Below, in pieces: positions 39,750-48,927 of a stretch of DNA of 64,000 nt. The stretch covers positions 1,364,001 to 1,428,000 of the forward strand of contig NZ_WYEU01000001.1 in NCBI RefSeq assembly GCF_015143595.1, in the 5' to 3' direction. A program made the translations under genes and the position numbers. This stretch comes from Sneathiella sp. P13V-1 (GTDB taxonomy: Bacteria; Pseudomonadota; Alphaproteobacteria; Sneathiellales; Sneathiellaceae). The notes beneath the pieces were generated by a model, which did no database searches, was not told where the DNA came from, and was given only the letters and a program-made list of their open reading frames with translations. The first letter of the stretch is position 1. The number at the start of each line of letters is the position of its first letter.

Positions 39750-42425
39750 TTAGCTTACAGTGCCGTGGCAATGTTTGTATTTTTTGCCAGAGCCACATGG
39801 GCAAGGGTCATTACGGCGTACTTTCCCCCAGGTAGATGGATCATTTTCATCAAACGCGGCAGCCATTTCATTTTCGCCGGTAACCGGGTCAATATGTGTT
39901 GCCTGCATCTGACTTTCATCAGGGGCTTCGCGTTCGATGACGTCGGAAGGTTGCTGCAATTCAACGTGGCTAAGATATGTGGTTACCTGCACGTGAAGCT
40001 GGTTCAGCATTGTCTGGAACATGCCAAAGGCTTCGGATTTGTATTCGTTAAGTGGATCCTTCTGTGCGTAGGCACGAAGTGACACGCTCTGGCGAAGGTG
40101 ATCTAATTGTAGCAGGTGCTCTTTCCAGATCTGATCCAGAATTTGCAGGAGCAGGCTTTTTTCCACCATGCGCATGACTTCAGTGCCATAGCGGACTGCT
40201 TTTTCAGCCATCTTGCGGTTGCTGTGATCTTCAATACGCTCGCGGATTTCTTCATCCGCAATGCCTTCTTCCTTGGCCCATTCATCAACTGGTAGATCCA
40301 GTCCTAATACCTCAAGTACTTCGTTTTTAAGGCCGTCGGTATCCCATTGCTCTGGGTATGCTTTTTCGGGGATATGGTTACTGACCATGTCGTCAATAAC
40401 ACCAAGGCGCATATCCTTGATGGTTTCTGACAGATCATCTTCCTTCATCATATTGATGCGTTGTTCATAGACTACTTTGCGCTGGTCATTCATCACGTCA
40501 TCAAACTTCAGAAGGTTTTTACGGATGTCGTAGTTTCGGGCTTCAACCTTTTGCTGCGCTTTTTCGAGGGCCTTGTTGATCCAGGGGTGAATAATGGCTT
40601 CGCCTTCTTCAAGCCCCAGTTTTTTAAGCATGCCGTCCATACGTTCTGACCCAAAGATACGCATCAGGTCGTCTTGCAAAGACAGATAGAAGCGACTTGT
40701 GCCCGGATCCCCCTGACGACCCGAACGACCGCGGAGCTGGTTATCGATACGGCGACTTTCATGGCGCTCAGTGCCGATCACGAACAGACCGCCAAGTTCA
40801 AGAACTTTTTCTTTTTCGGCCTGTACTTCGGCTTCTATTTCCGCAGTGATCTTTGCGATTTCGTCAGCGTCGGTTTTACCTTCAGTTTTCTGATCAATGA
40901 GCATCTGCGCATTGCCGCCGAGCTTAATATCAGTACCACGGCCCGCCATGTTGGTGGCAATAGTGACAGCGCCTATGCGGCCCGCCTGACTGATAATCTC
41001 GGCTTCCTGATCATGGAAGCGGGCGTTCAGAACAGCGTGCTTGATGTTTTTCTTTTTGAGGATATTGGAGAGAGCTTCGGATTTCTCGATGGAGGCCGTG
41101 CCCACCAGCACAGGTTGACCACGTTCCTGACACTCGACAATCGTCTCAAGGATTGCGTTGTGTTTTTCTTCTTCAGTCCGGTAAACCTCGTCATCTTCGT
41201 CTTTACGGGCAACACCGATATTGGTCGGGATTTCGACAACGGCCAGACCGTAAATCTCTGCAAATTCTTCTGCTTCTGTAGACGCTGTACCCGTCATACC
41301 GGACAGCTTGTCATACATGCGGAAGTAATTCTGGAAAGTAATGGAGGCCAGCGTCTGGTTTTCTGGCTGGATATCCACTTTTTCCTTAGCTTCCAGTGCC
41401 TGGTGCAGGCCGTCAGAATAACGTCTACCATCCATCATGCGGCCGGTAAATTCGTCAATGATGACAACCTTGCCGCCTTTGACGATGTAATCTTTGTCTT
41501 TTTCAAAAAGTTTGTGGGCACGCAGAGCCTGGTTGGAGTGATGAACGGCACCCACATTTTCAATATCATACAGATTGCCGCTTTTCAGGAGACCGGCTTC
41601 TTCCAAAAGGCGTTCGATATGTTCTGTACCAACCTCTGTAAAGCTGACGGATTTGGATTTCTCGTCTACTTCGTAATCTTCTTCCGCCAACTGAGGGATA
41701 AGCGCATCCACAGCCATGTAGGATTCAGATGAATCTTCCGCAGGGCCTGAAATAATCAGTGGTGTCCGGGCTTCATCGATCAGGATACTGTCAACCTCGT
41801 CCACGATGGCGAAGTTGAAGTCGCGCTGAACCATTGATTCCTTGTCGAACTTCATGTTATCGCGCAAATAGTCGAAGCCAAACTCGTTATTTGTGCCATA
41901 GGTAATGTCGCAGGCGTAAGCCGCACGGCGTTCTGTTTCATCAACGCCAGATGCGATACAGCCCACAGTCATGCCCAGGCGTTCATAAACGCGGGCCATC
42001 CATTCACTGTCACGTTTGGCGAGATAGTCGTTCACGGTTACCACGTGAACACCTTTACCTTCCAAAGCGTTCAGATAAGCCGCCAGTGTGGAGACCAGTG
42101 TTTTACCTTCACCGGTCTTCATTTCAGTGATTTTACCTTGGTGCAATACAATGCCGCCCATCAGCTGAACATCGTAGTGACGTTCACCCAAGGCGCGTTT
42201 CGCCGCCTCACGAACGCAGGCGAAGGCTTCGGGCAGGATATCGTCCAGCTTCGTACCACCGGATAACTGCTCACGGAATTGGTCGGTTTTGGCTTTTAGT
42301 TCATCATCAGAAAGCGGTGCGATCTGATCTTCCAATGCATTAATTTGGGTAACGAGCGCCTGAATTGGTTTCAAGGCACGGTCATTGGATGAACCGAAAA
42401 TCTTTTTGGCTAATGTACCAAACAT
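39750..42425 (-). CDS. secA: Preprotein translocase ATPase SecA
   Basis: SecA motor of 891 residues. Visible landmarks are [20 protein letters not shown] (Walker A), [19 protein letters not shown] (Walker B), [13 protein letters not shown] (motif VI region) and the C-terminal zinc finger [16 protein letters not shown] used for SecB binding. It drives proteins through SecYEG. The ATG at 42425 gives the typical start [12 protein letters not shown]; an in-frame GTG at 42434 lies only two bases after the GGAG ribosome site and is unlikely. A stem-loop sits in the leader just upstream. Confidence 0.97.
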   Translation of the reverse strand: MFGTLAKKIFGSSNDRALKPIQALVTQINALEDQIAPLSDDELKAKTDQFREQLSGGTKLDDILPEAFACVREAAKRALGERHYDVQLMGGIVLHQGKITEMKTGEGKTLVSTLAAYLNALEGKGVHVVTVNDYLAKRDSEWMARVYERLGMTVGCIASGVDETERRAAYACDITYGTNNEFGFDYLRDNMKFDKESMVQRDFNFAIVDEVDSILIDEARTPLIISGPAEDSSESYMAVDALIPQLAEEDYEVDEKSKSVSFTEVGTEHIERLLEEAGLLKSGNLYDIENVGAVHHSNQALRAHKLFEKDKDYIVKGGKVVIIDEFTGRMMDGRRYSDGLHQALEAKEKVDIQPENQTLASITFQNYFRMYDKLSGMTGTASTEAEEFAEIYGLAVVEIPTNIGVARKDEDDEVYRTEEEKHNAILETIVECQERGQPVLVGTASIEKSEALSNILKKKNIKHAVLNARFHDQEAEIISQAGRIGAVTIATNMAGRGTDIKLGGNAQMLIDQKTEGKTDADEIAKITAEIEAEVQAEKEKVLELGGLFVIGTERHESRRIDNQLRGRSGRQGDPGTSRFYLSLQDDLMRIFGSERMDGMLKKLGLEEGEAIIHPWINKALEKAQQKVEARNYDIRKNLLKFDDVMNDQRKVVYEQRINMMKEDDLSETIKDMRLGVIDDMVSNHIPEKAYPEQWDTDGLKNEVLEVLGLDLPVDEWAKEEGIADEEIRERIEDHSNRKMAEKAVRYGTEVMRMVEKSLLLQILDQIWKEHLLQLDHLRQSVSLRAYAQKDPLNEYKSEAFGMFQTMLNQLHVQVTTYLSHVELQQPSDVIEREAPDESQMQATHIDPVTGENEMAAAFDENDPSTWGKVRRNDPCPCGSGKKYKHCHGTVS

Positions 42426-42446
42426 TTCTGACACAACTCCGATAGT

Positions 42447-42473
42447 CCGCGTGTTTTAAGCGCTTGCACGCGG
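42447..42473 (-). promoter_or_regulatory. Stem-loop in the secA leader
   Basis: CCGCGTG and CACGCGG form a perfect 7-bp stem with a 13-base loop, 21 bases upstream of the secA ATG and next to its GGAG ribosome site. In the mRNA it could affect secA translation, or it may be an operator in DNA. Confidence 0.45.
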
Positions 42474-42628
42474 ATAATAATTGGGCTCCAAACCGATTGG
42501 ATCCATGAATTCAATAGGTGACAGATAAGGGGGATCATGCCCTCTGTCAATCTATCCGAGGGTTGGCGACATGAAACCGTCACATTTATGTTGGAAAGCT
42601 GTCCAATAGATAGGTTGTGTAACAGTTC

Positions 42629-42656
42629 TTGTTCTGCCCCCAAAATCACTTATATT
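42629..42656 (+). promoter_or_regulatory. Putative sigma-70-type promoter of the parvulin gene
   Basis: TTGTTC, a 16-base spacer and TATATT lie 79 bases before the parvulin ATG. The -10 match is good and the -35 partial; no start-site data. Confidence 0.4.
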
Positions 42657-42734
42657 GCGTGAAACGCGATGGGGGAGTGAAATGGGTACATACCTGCCTC
42701 GTCAGATTCTATAAGAAAATTGGGAATTTCTATT

Positions 42735-43658
42735 ATGAAAGCAGCAAATCTCCTGGCACTGGTTATTGTGGCTGGGGTCTCCGCGGGTATCGGCTATTAT
42801 GTTGGCACTGATATGTCCATGTCACCAAAAGGTGAAGCCGAAGCTCCTGCGACAAATGTTACCACAAAGGCGCCCGCAGCCGATGATGCCGTTGTCGCGA
42901 CTGTAAACGGTGTGGAAATCCGCGAATCTGATGTGACAAACCTGTACGCAAATCTGCCACAGCAATATAAACAGGTTCCGTTTGAGATGATTAAATCTCA
43001 GTTGGTAGATCAACTGGTTAGCATGAAGATCGTTCAAAAAGCAGCGAAGGATGAAAAATACAACGAACAGGCTGGTTATCTGGATCGTGTTGCTGACGCT
43101 AAAGACCAGATCCTTCAAGAATTCTATCTACAGGAAAAAATGACGGCAGCCGCCTCTGAAGAAGCGGTCAACGCAGCATACGAAAAACTGAAATCAGAGT
43201 TTGAGCCGAAAGAAGAAATTCGCGCACGTCACATTCTGGTGGAAAAAGAAGAAGAAGCTCGTGACGTGGTTGCCAAACTGGATGCGGGCGAAGACTTCGT
43301 TGAGCTTGCTAAAACAACATCTGTTGGTCCCTCCGGCCCACAGGGCGGTGATCTTGGCTTCTTTGGCGAAGGCCAGATGGTGAAGCCTTTCTCTGATGCC
43401 GCCTTTGCCATGGAGCCAGGTACTTATACAAAAGAGCCTGTGAAAACTCAGTTCGGCTGGCACGTGATCAAACTTGAAGAGCGTCGTAACACCCAGCCAC
43501 CAGCGCTTGAGCAGGTTCGCGGTGAGCTTGAAAACCAGATTTCCAATGAGGCTGTATCCACACTCATTGATGATCTGCGTGGTAAAGCAACGATCGATAT
43601 TGTTGGTGAGAAAAAAGATGAGGCTGCTTCTGAAGAAGCAGATAAAGCCAAGCAGTAA
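42735..43658 (+). CDS. Parvulin-type peptidyl-prolyl isomerase, membrane-anchored
   Basis: Protein of about 307 residues. An N-terminal membrane anchor (NLLALVIVAGVSAGIGYYVG) is followed by a SurA-like chaperone region with VVATVNGVEIRESDV, then one parvulin domain (RARHILVEKEEEARDVVAKL, GPSGPQGGDLGFFGEGQMV and FGWHVIKLEE). It aids folding of exported proteins in the periplasm. The tail is lysine/glutamate rich. Divergent to secA, as in many alphaproteobacteria. The ATG at 42735 begins the anchor; an upstream TTG at 42720 is possible. Confidence 0.92.
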   Translation: MKAANLLALVIVAGVSAGIGYYVGTDMSMSPKGEAEAPATNVTTKAPAADDAVVATVNGVEIRESDVTNLYANLPQQYKQVPFEMIKSQLVDQLVSMKIVQKAAKDEKYNEQAGYLDRVADAKDQILQEFYLQEKMTAAASEEAVNAAYEKLKSEFEPKEEIRARHILVEKEEEARDVVAKLDAGEDFVELAKTTSVGPSGPQGGDLGFFGEGQMVKPFSDAAFAMEPGTYTKEPVKTQFGWHVIKLEERRNTQPPALEQVRGELENQISNEAVSTLIDDLRGKATIDIVGEKKDEAASEEADKAKQ

Positions 43659-43681
43659 TCGGCTTTCAACTCTACTAAAAG

Positions 43682-43707
43682 AAAAGGCCCTTAATCGGGC
43701 CTTTTTT
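43682..43707. terminator. Bidirectional terminator between parvulin and DUF1178 genes
   Basis: Perfect 9-bp stem AAAAGGCCC/GGGCCTTTT with a 6-base loop and T runs on both strands, between convergent genes. Confidence 0.92.
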
Positions 43708-43714
43708 ATTGAGA

Positions 43715-44149
43715 TCAGCCATCCTGGTTGGAAAGCCAGGGGACAGCGGCAATTTCGACGCCTTCCTCTATAAGCTCCTGCTGTTCTTCCTTCGTCGCCT
43801 GGCCGTAAATGCCACGTTCTTCCGTTTCGCCATAGTGGATCTTGCGGGCTTCTTCGGCGAAATTTTCCCCTACATAATCGCAGTTTTCTTCAACATTCTT
43901 GCGAAGCTCGCGAAGGGCCTTCATGGCAACAGCCATTTCTTCACTTTGTTTCTGAGTCGAAACTTCGGGAGCTTTGCGATTGCCCTTTTTGGGGATAGAA
44001 GGCGCCATAGGGGCCTTCACGATATTGGTTGAGCCGCACAGGCTGCAACTTACAATACCTTTTTCGTTCTGCTCGTCATAAGCAGAGCTATTCTTGAACC
44101 ATGCTTCGAAAACGTGATTCAGATCGCATTTGAGATTATATTTGATCAT
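43715..44149 (-). CDS. DUF1178 family protein
   Basis: Protein of 144 residues of the DUF1178 family. It starts MIKYNLKCDLNHVFEAWF and has a CxxC pair in VSCSLCGSTNIVKAPMAPS, which with the N-terminal Cys/His may form a zinc ribbon. The C-terminal half has EENCDYVGENFAEEARKIH. Function unknown. It is conserved next to nitrilase, glutaredoxin and comF genes in alphaproteobacteria, as here. Confidence 0.92.
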   Translation of the reverse strand: MIKYNLKCDLNHVFEAWFKNSSAYDEQNEKGIVSCSLCGSTNIVKAPMAPSIPKKGNRKAPEVSTQKQSEEMAVAMKALRELRKNVEENCDYVGENFAEEARKIHYGETEERGIYGQATKEEQQELIEEGVEIAAVPWLSNQDG

Positions 44150-44269
44150 TTACTAACTGTTACGTAACTGGGAATATCCGATCAAACGGCCTGTATTTCT
44201 TATCTTAAATAAGGATTTTTGCGGTAACTGCAAGTCTTTGGCGCGATGATGGTGGATCTGGAGGGGCAG

Positions 44270-44779
44270 ATGAGCGATATGAAAATTTCATCCTGGGTGG
44301 CAGGGGCTGAAAAATGGCTCCCTGAAACGGGTGTTGCGCTGGATGTGGCTGCCGGCAAGGGGCGTCATTCCATATTCTTAAGTAATTTGGGATTGGATGT
44401 GGTCGCTGTAGATATCAATACCTCTCATTTAGATTTACTGCCTCAGAAGAATATTAATGTTGTTGGCGCTGATCTTGAGGGAGAGGCATGGCCTTTTCAT
44501 CTGGAAGTTTACGATGTGATATTAGGGGTGAATTACTTGCACCGTCCTCTTTTCCCAGCGATCAGAAACAGCCTTAAACCCGGCGGAATTGTTATCTGGG
44601 ATACCTTTGCCATAGGGAATGGAAAATATGGTAGGCCATCAAACCCCAACTTTCTTTTAAGCGAGGGGGAGTTGCTAAAATCGTTTGAAGGATTTCAAAT
44701 TCTGGATTTTGCTGACGGGTTTGTGGATGGCCCCAAACCCGCCATGCGTCAGTCGATAATTTGCAAGAAGCCCGATTAG
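44270..44779 (+). CDS. Small class I SAM-dependent methyltransferase
   Basis: Protein of about 169 residues with a SAM-binding motif ALDVAAGKGRHSIFLSNLGL and DVVAVDIN, similar to TehB-like methyltransferases. The later SLKPGGIVIWDTFA block matches the post-III motif. Substrate unknown. The ATG at 44270 has GGAGG five bases upstream; in-frame ATGs at 44246 and 44249 would add eight residues that include the ribosome site. Its stop overlaps the end of the convergent amidase gene by 4 bases. Confidence 0.8.
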   Translation: MSDMKISSWVAGAEKWLPETGVALDVAAGKGRHSIFLSNLGLDVVAVDINTSHLDLLPQKNINVVGADLEGEAWPFHLEVYDVILGVNYLHRPLFPAIRNSLKPGGIVIWDTFAIGNGKYGRPSNPNFLLSEGELLKSFEGFQILDFADGFVDGPKPAMRQSIICKKPD

Positions 44780-45615
44780 GCTCCGCTATGTGTCAGGGTG
44801 AAGTCCCTGATGTTTTTGAGGTTCGGTACTTGTTGTCGGCGTTTGGCAACCTGTTCCATATCCAAAGTCGCCATGGTGATGCCAATTTCTTCGCCGCCAT
44901 CTGCCAGTATTTCGCCCCATGGATCAACAATGATGGAATGTCCATATGTCTGGCGTTTTTCAGAATGTCTCCCACATTGAGCCGCAGCGATCACGAAGCA
45001 CCCATTTTCGATCGCACGTGCTCTTTGCAGGATATGCCAATGGGCACTTCCTGTTGTGTAGGTAAAGGCCGCGGGGGTTACAAAAAACTCTGCCCCGCCG
45101 TTTCTGGCAAGCTCCTGAAACAGATGGGAAAAGCGAATGTCATAGCAAATTGACAGACCACAACGTCCCCACGGAAAATCAGTGGTAACAGCAACCTCTC
45201 CCGGTGCATAGGCACTGCTTTCCTTATGGGTTTCACCATTGTCCAGCTCCACATCAAACATATGGATTTTATCGTATTTCGCTGTGACTTCCCCTTTTGG
45301 GTTGATCACAAAAGCACGATTGGCAAGGCGGTCTTCATCTGGCTTTTTGATCACCAAAGAACCCGCATGGATCCATTTCTCATGTTTCGCAGCCAGTTCC
45401 TTAAGAGCCTTCAATGTGATGTCATCTTCTTCAAACTGTGCCTTTTCCCGGGCGGCAGCTTTATGAGGTTCCATCATATTGGTAACTTCAGGGGTGGAGA
45501 TGAAATCCGCCCCACTTAAGGCGGCTTCTTCCACAAGCTCCGTTGTTACTTTCAGGTTTTCAGCAGGTTCCGTGCCTGATGTCAGTTGAATGCAGGCGGC
45601 GGTAAAACTGGACAT
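44776..45615 (-). CDS. Nit-type carbon-nitrogen hydrolase (deaminated glutathione / omega-amidase group)
   Basis: Nitrilase-superfamily amidase of 279 residues. The triad is Glu in FISTPEVTNMM, Lys in YDKIHMFDVELDNGE and Cys in LSICYDIRFSHLFQELAR. The FDVELDNGETHKESSAY stretch is typical of the Nit1/Nit2 group that hydrolyses deaminated glutathione or alpha-ketoglutaramate, a metabolite-repair role. It is followed upstream by grxC (22 bases), an association that fits glutathione metabolism. Distinct from the amidase at 1228. Confidence 0.88.
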   Translation of the reverse strand: MSSFTAACIQLTSGTEPAENLKVTTELVEEAALSGADFISTPEVTNMMEPHKAAAREKAQFEEDDITLKALKELAAKHEKWIHAGSLVIKKPDEDRLANRAFVINPKGEVTAKYDKIHMFDVELDNGETHKESSAYAPGEVAVTTDFPWGRCGLSICYDIRFSHLFQELARNGGAEFFVTPAAFTYTTGSAHWHILQRARAIENGCFVIAAAQCGRHSEKRQTYGHSIIVDPWGEILADGGEEIGITMATLDMEQVAKRRQQVPNLKNIRDFTLTHSGA

Positions 45616-45637
45616 GGGATTCCCTCAGACTTTTGTT

Positions 45638-45898
45638 TTATGCGTTGCCCAGAATTTGATCCAGTTTGCCAGCAGCGTCAAGACGATGCACATAATCGCA
45701 ATCACCGATATGTTTACCGCCTACAAAAATCTGGGGAACTGTGTGGGCGCCGCCTGCACGTTTGCGCATTTCTTCGCGGCCGCGAAGGTCGGTTGTCACA
45801 TCGATTTCTTTAAACTGAACGCCTTTTTTCTTCAGCAGCGATTTCGCGCGAGAGCAAAAGGGGCATAGCATCGTTGTGTAAATTTCTACTTTTTTCAT
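45638..45898 (-). CDS. grxC: Glutaredoxin 3
   Basis: Glutaredoxin of 86 residues with the dithiol site TMLCPFCSRAKSLL (Cys12, Cys15), the cis-proline segment TVPQIFVGGKHIGDCDY and the C-terminal helix. It reduces disulfides with glutathione in the cytosol. The ATG at 45898 gives the normal start MKKVEIYTT; an ATG six codons earlier is present. Grouped with comF and the Nit-type amidase. Confidence 0.94.
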   Translation of the reverse strand: MKKVEIYTTMLCPFCSRAKSLLKKKGVQFKEIDVTTDLRGREEMRKRAGGAHTVPQIFVGGKHIGDCDYVHRLDAAGKLDQILGNA

Positions 45899-46002
45899 TG
45901 GGTGCTCATAATTCATAAATAACTAGGACGAGCATTATATAGACTGACTTAATGTGCATACAAGAAGCAGTTAATCTTCACATCCTTGTGATGTGGTGGA
46001 GG

Positions 46003-46764
46003 TCACACCACGCTCGCCCGAACAACCCGCCCCAGAGTGAGCGCAGAAGCAGAAGTAGCGCCAGCCCGAAGAAGGGTCTTCGCGCATTCTTCCAGTGTCG
46101 CGCCGGTTGTGTACACATCATCGATCAAGACGATATGCCTCCCCGACAAAATCTCCCGCCCTTTTGGGGTGATTTCAAAGGCGCCTTTGACGTTGCGGGT
46201 GCGTGCTTTCAGGTTTTTGTTCCCTTGGCTATCTGTATGACGAATTCGCTTTAAACTTAACGTGTCAACTTCCAGCCCTGTCTGGCGTGCGATCTCCCGG
46301 GCGAGAAGGGCCGACTGGTTAAATCGCCGCTTTAGGAGGCGTTTGGGATGCAAGGGGACTGGGACGAGGCAAGGGTTACTTTCAAAGAGTTCCTGACCTG
46401 CCCGAGCCATCCATTTGGCAAAACTGATAGTTTGGTCGGTTTGGTCCCCATGTTTGAACGCAAGGATCATGTCTCGACTGTTTTCATCATATCGGAGCAC
46501 AGAAATTGCCTGCTCGAAACTGGGTCGTGCCCGAAGGCAATGACCACATAAAGCGTCCGCTTCCATATCATATTCAAACGGCAGGCCGCAGCCATAGCAG
46601 GTAGGTTTGCTGATAAAGGTAATCTTACCCCAACAGTTTGCGCATAATGTACCCGGACTGCTCACACTGTCCTGACAACAGGGACATTGCGGCGGAAACA
46701 AGCCATCCAGCAAAGTTTGTCCTGATTTCTGTATTAGGCCGGTAATTTTAGATGAAATCCCCAT
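46003..46764 (-). CDS. comF: ComF-family phosphoribosyltransferase-like protein
   Basis: Protein of 253 residues. The N-terminus has zinc-binding pairs FPPQCPCCQ, LCANCWG, CYGCGLPF and LCGHCLRA. The C-terminal type I PRTase domain has VPVPLHPKRLLKRRFNQS and the PRPP loop VLIDDVYTTGATLEE. In competent bacteria ComF is needed for DNA uptake or processing of incoming single strands; here other com genes are not seen. It is upstream of grxC by 104 bases. Confidence 0.9.
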   Translation of the reverse strand: MGISSKITGLIQKSGQTLLDGLFPPQCPCCQDSVSSPGTLCANCWGKITFISKPTCYGCGLPFEYDMEADALCGHCLRARPSFEQAISVLRYDENSRDMILAFKHGDQTDQTISFAKWMARAGQELFESNPCLVPVPLHPKRLLKRRFNQSALLAREIARQTGLEVDTLSLKRIRHTDSQGNKNLKARTRNVKGAFEITPKGREILSGRHIVLIDDVYTTGATLEECAKTLLRAGATSASALTLGRVVRASVV

Positions 46765-46859
46765 TTGGGAATTATGGAAGAATATAAGAAAAAATTGAAC
46801 TCTTATTTAGTGTGTTCGCTGAGGTTTGTTATTTTTGTGTGGTCGTGTATTAAAAGGGC

Positions 46860-47750
46860 ATGAGTAATTTATCCCTAGTCCCACCAGAAACACGGCTGTT
46901 TGATCGGAATCTAGTCAAAGTGCACCGCGAACGTGCTTTGAAAGGTGATTGGGCGCGTCATGCCTTTCTTTTTGAAGAAGTGGCGGACCGCTTGGCTGAT
47001 CGGCTTCTGGACGTCACTCAGGATTATGATCTGGCGCTGGATATTGGTTGTCATGATGGTGCTCTTGGGCGTCAGATGCGTGCGCGCGGGTTGGTGAAAA
47101 ATCTCATCTCCTGTGATATCAGTGCGGGAATGGTCAGCAAAACATCAGGGGAGCAGTCGGTTGTCGCCGATGAAGAAGTGTTGCCGTTCAAAGATGAAGT
47201 TTTTGATCTGATCGGCAGTAACCTCTCACTTCACTGGACAAATGATTTGCCGGGGGCACTTGTCCAGTTGCGCCGCAGCTTAAAACCAAATGGGTTATTC
47301 ATAGGGGCGCTATTTGGCCTTGAGACACTCAATGAATTAAAAACCTGTCTCACCGAAGCAGAGCTGGAGATAAAGGGGGGGATGGCACCAAGGATCTCCC
47401 CGTTCACTGAGGTCAGGGATGCAGGTAGTTTGTTGCAGCGTGCAGGCTTTGCCTTGCCGGTGACAGATGTGGATGTGATTACCCTCAAATACCAAAATGC
47501 CTTCGCTTTGATGCAGGAGCTTCGCGGAATGGGGGAGGCAAATGCGTTGATTGAGCGCCATAAAGGTTTTACGGATAAGAAGGTGTTCATGCGTGCGGCC
47601 GAGATTTATCATGATAAATATGCCGATGAAGACGGTCTTATTCCGGCGACTTTCCAGATTATATATATGACTGGCTGGGCCCCTCACGAAAGTCAGCAAA
47701 AGCCACTTCTACCGGGTAGTGGCAAGACCAATCTTAAAAACGTTCTCTAA
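46860..47750 (+). CDS. BioC/NDUFAF5-like methyltransferase
   Basis: Class I methyltransferase of 296 residues. It shows ALDIGCHDGALGRQMRARG for SAM binding (near residue 60), LPFKDEVFDLIGSNLSLHW and SLKPNGLFIGALFGLETL. The N-terminal ETRLFDRNLVKVHRERA is characteristic of alphaproteobacterial homologues of the mitochondrial NDUFAF5 arginine hydroxylase/methyltransferase, located next to comF in many genomes. It is divergent to comF. Substrate not proven; a BioC role is less likely by neighbourhood. Confidence 0.85.
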   Translation: MSNLSLVPPETRLFDRNLVKVHRERALKGDWARHAFLFEEVADRLADRLLDVTQDYDLALDIGCHDGALGRQMRARGLVKNLISCDISAGMVSKTSGEQSVVADEEVLPFKDEVFDLIGSNLSLHWTNDLPGALVQLRRSLKPNGLFIGALFGLETLNELKTCLTEAELEIKGGMAPRISPFTEVRDAGSLLQRAGFALPVTDVDVITLKYQNAFALMQELRGMGEANALIERHKGFTDKKVFMRAAEIYHDKYADEDGLIPATFQIIYMTGWAPHESQQKPLLPGSGKTNLKNVL

Positions 47751-47793
47751 TTATCTGGTGAGTTGAGTCATCGATCAGTCATAAAAATTTCAC

Positions 47794-47813
47794 AAATGTA
47801 ACCGTTTACATTT
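47794..47813. promoter_or_regulatory. LacI-type palindromic operator candidate
   Basis: AAATGTAA-CCGT-TTACATTT is a 20-base palindrome with exact 8-bp arms, centred 62 bases before the LacI-family gene. Its TGTAA-N4-TTACA core resembles LacI/GalR-family operators (central CG). Probable autoregulatory and operon control site. Confidence 0.75.
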
Positions 47814-47865
47814 TTGTTTCTCCTGTTACTCTTCCTGCAACGAAACAAGAAACGGGGGCGGGGAG

Positions 47866-48927
47866 ATGGTTGCGACAATTCGTGATGTTGCGAAGCTGGC
47901 AAATGTATCTGTTGCCACCGTATCCCGTTATGTGAACGGTACCCACAAAGTGCGTGGAAAGACCGCGGATCGGGTCAAAGCCGCAATCGAGGAGCTAGGC
48001 TTTCGCCCCAATGCGGTTGGGCGAAGTTTATCTACATCAACCACAAAATCCATCGGCATGGTGATCCCGTCGATCTCCAACCCGGTTTTCTCTGAAGCCG
48101 TGTCCGGCGTGACGGAAACGGTCAGGGCCGCTGGATATTCACTGACATTGACCACCAGTAGTTATGATCCAGAAGGGGAGGTGGAGGCCATCTCCACACT
48201 TCTTGAAAATCGCGTGGATGGTGTCATCCTCACGGTCACCAACCCCAAAACAAGTAAGGCGCTGGATTTACTGGATAAATCTTCGGTTCCTTACACTATG
48301 ATCTACAATCAACCAAGCGAAGGTCGTTCCACGTTTACTGTGGACAACGTGGGCGCAGGGCGCGATGTGGCAGATGAGCTTATCCGGCTTGGTCATCAAC
48401 GGTTGGGTATGATTTCCGGTAAGTTTTCAGCGTCAGATCGCGCCGATGCCCGCCGCGTTGGATTTGAAGCAGGGGCCGCCGCTGCTGGGCTTGTCGCGCC
48501 CGTCATCTGTGAGGTTGATTTCGACCTTCAGGACATCAGTGGTGTTCTGGAAAAGATGTTTCAGAACATGGAACAGGCGCCAACGGCCCTGTTTTGCTCA
48601 AACGATATTCTGGCTATTTCCGTGATCGGGGGACTGCGCCGAATGAAGATTGATGTTCCCGGTCAGGTATCTGTTATTGGCTTCGACGGTATTTCTGTCG
48701 GACGCCACATGTATCCCACTCTGGCGACGGTCGCTCAGCCGTCGAAAGAAATGGGAAGGAAAGCCGCCTCCCATCTACTATCGCGGTTTTCTGGGGGGCA
48801 GGATCAGGAAACTGGTATCCTGCCTCACACCTTTACCCTTGGGGAATCGGCGGGACCCGCCTGCAAGCTTGATCCCGCCACACCCCAGCAACTTACCCAA
48901 ACTCTATCGAAAAGGTCTCCGACATGA
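47866..48927 (+). CDS. LacI-family transcriptional repressor
   Basis: Regulator of 353 residues. The N-terminal LacI helix-turn-helix is IRDVAKLANVSVATVSRYVN with the hinge region NAVGRSLSTSTTKSIG, followed by a periplasmic-binding-protein-like sensor domain. It should repress the following importer/phosphodiesterase operon and itself until a ligand binds. Its stop overlaps the binding-protein start by 4 bases (ATGA), so regulator and transporter share a transcript. Confidence 0.92.
   Translation: MVATIRDVAKLANVSVATVSRYVNGTHKVRGKTADRVKAAIEELGFRPNAVGRSLSTSTTKSIGMVIPSISNPVFSEAVSGVTETVRAAGYSLTLTTSSYDPEGEVEAISTLLENRVDGVILTVTNPKTSKALDLLDKSSVPYTMIYNQPSEGRSTFTVDNVGAGRDVADELIRLGHQRLGMISGKFSASDRADARRVGFEAGAAAAGLVAPVICEVDFDLQDISGVLEKMFQNMEQAPTALFCSNDILAISVIGGLRRMKIDVPGQVSVIGFDGISVGRHMYPTLATVAQPSKEMGRKAASHLLSRFSGGQDQETGILPHTFTLGESAGPACKLDPATPQQLTQTLSKRSPT

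Larger units (their letters stand above)
42426..42734. promoter_or_regulatory. Divergent secA / parvulin intergenic region
   Basis: This 309-base gap contains no gene that I can support. It must hold the promoters of secA (minus) and the parvulin gene (plus). Seen in it are a 7-bp inverted repeat close to secA (42447-42473) and a promoter-like pair TTGTTC / TATATT for the plus strand (42629-42656). Confidence 0.5.

Noticed and set aside
40674-41732. 352-codon plus-strand open frame
   Set aside because: It is fully antisense to secA, is rich in Phe and Cys from the opposite-strand codons and resembles no protein family.
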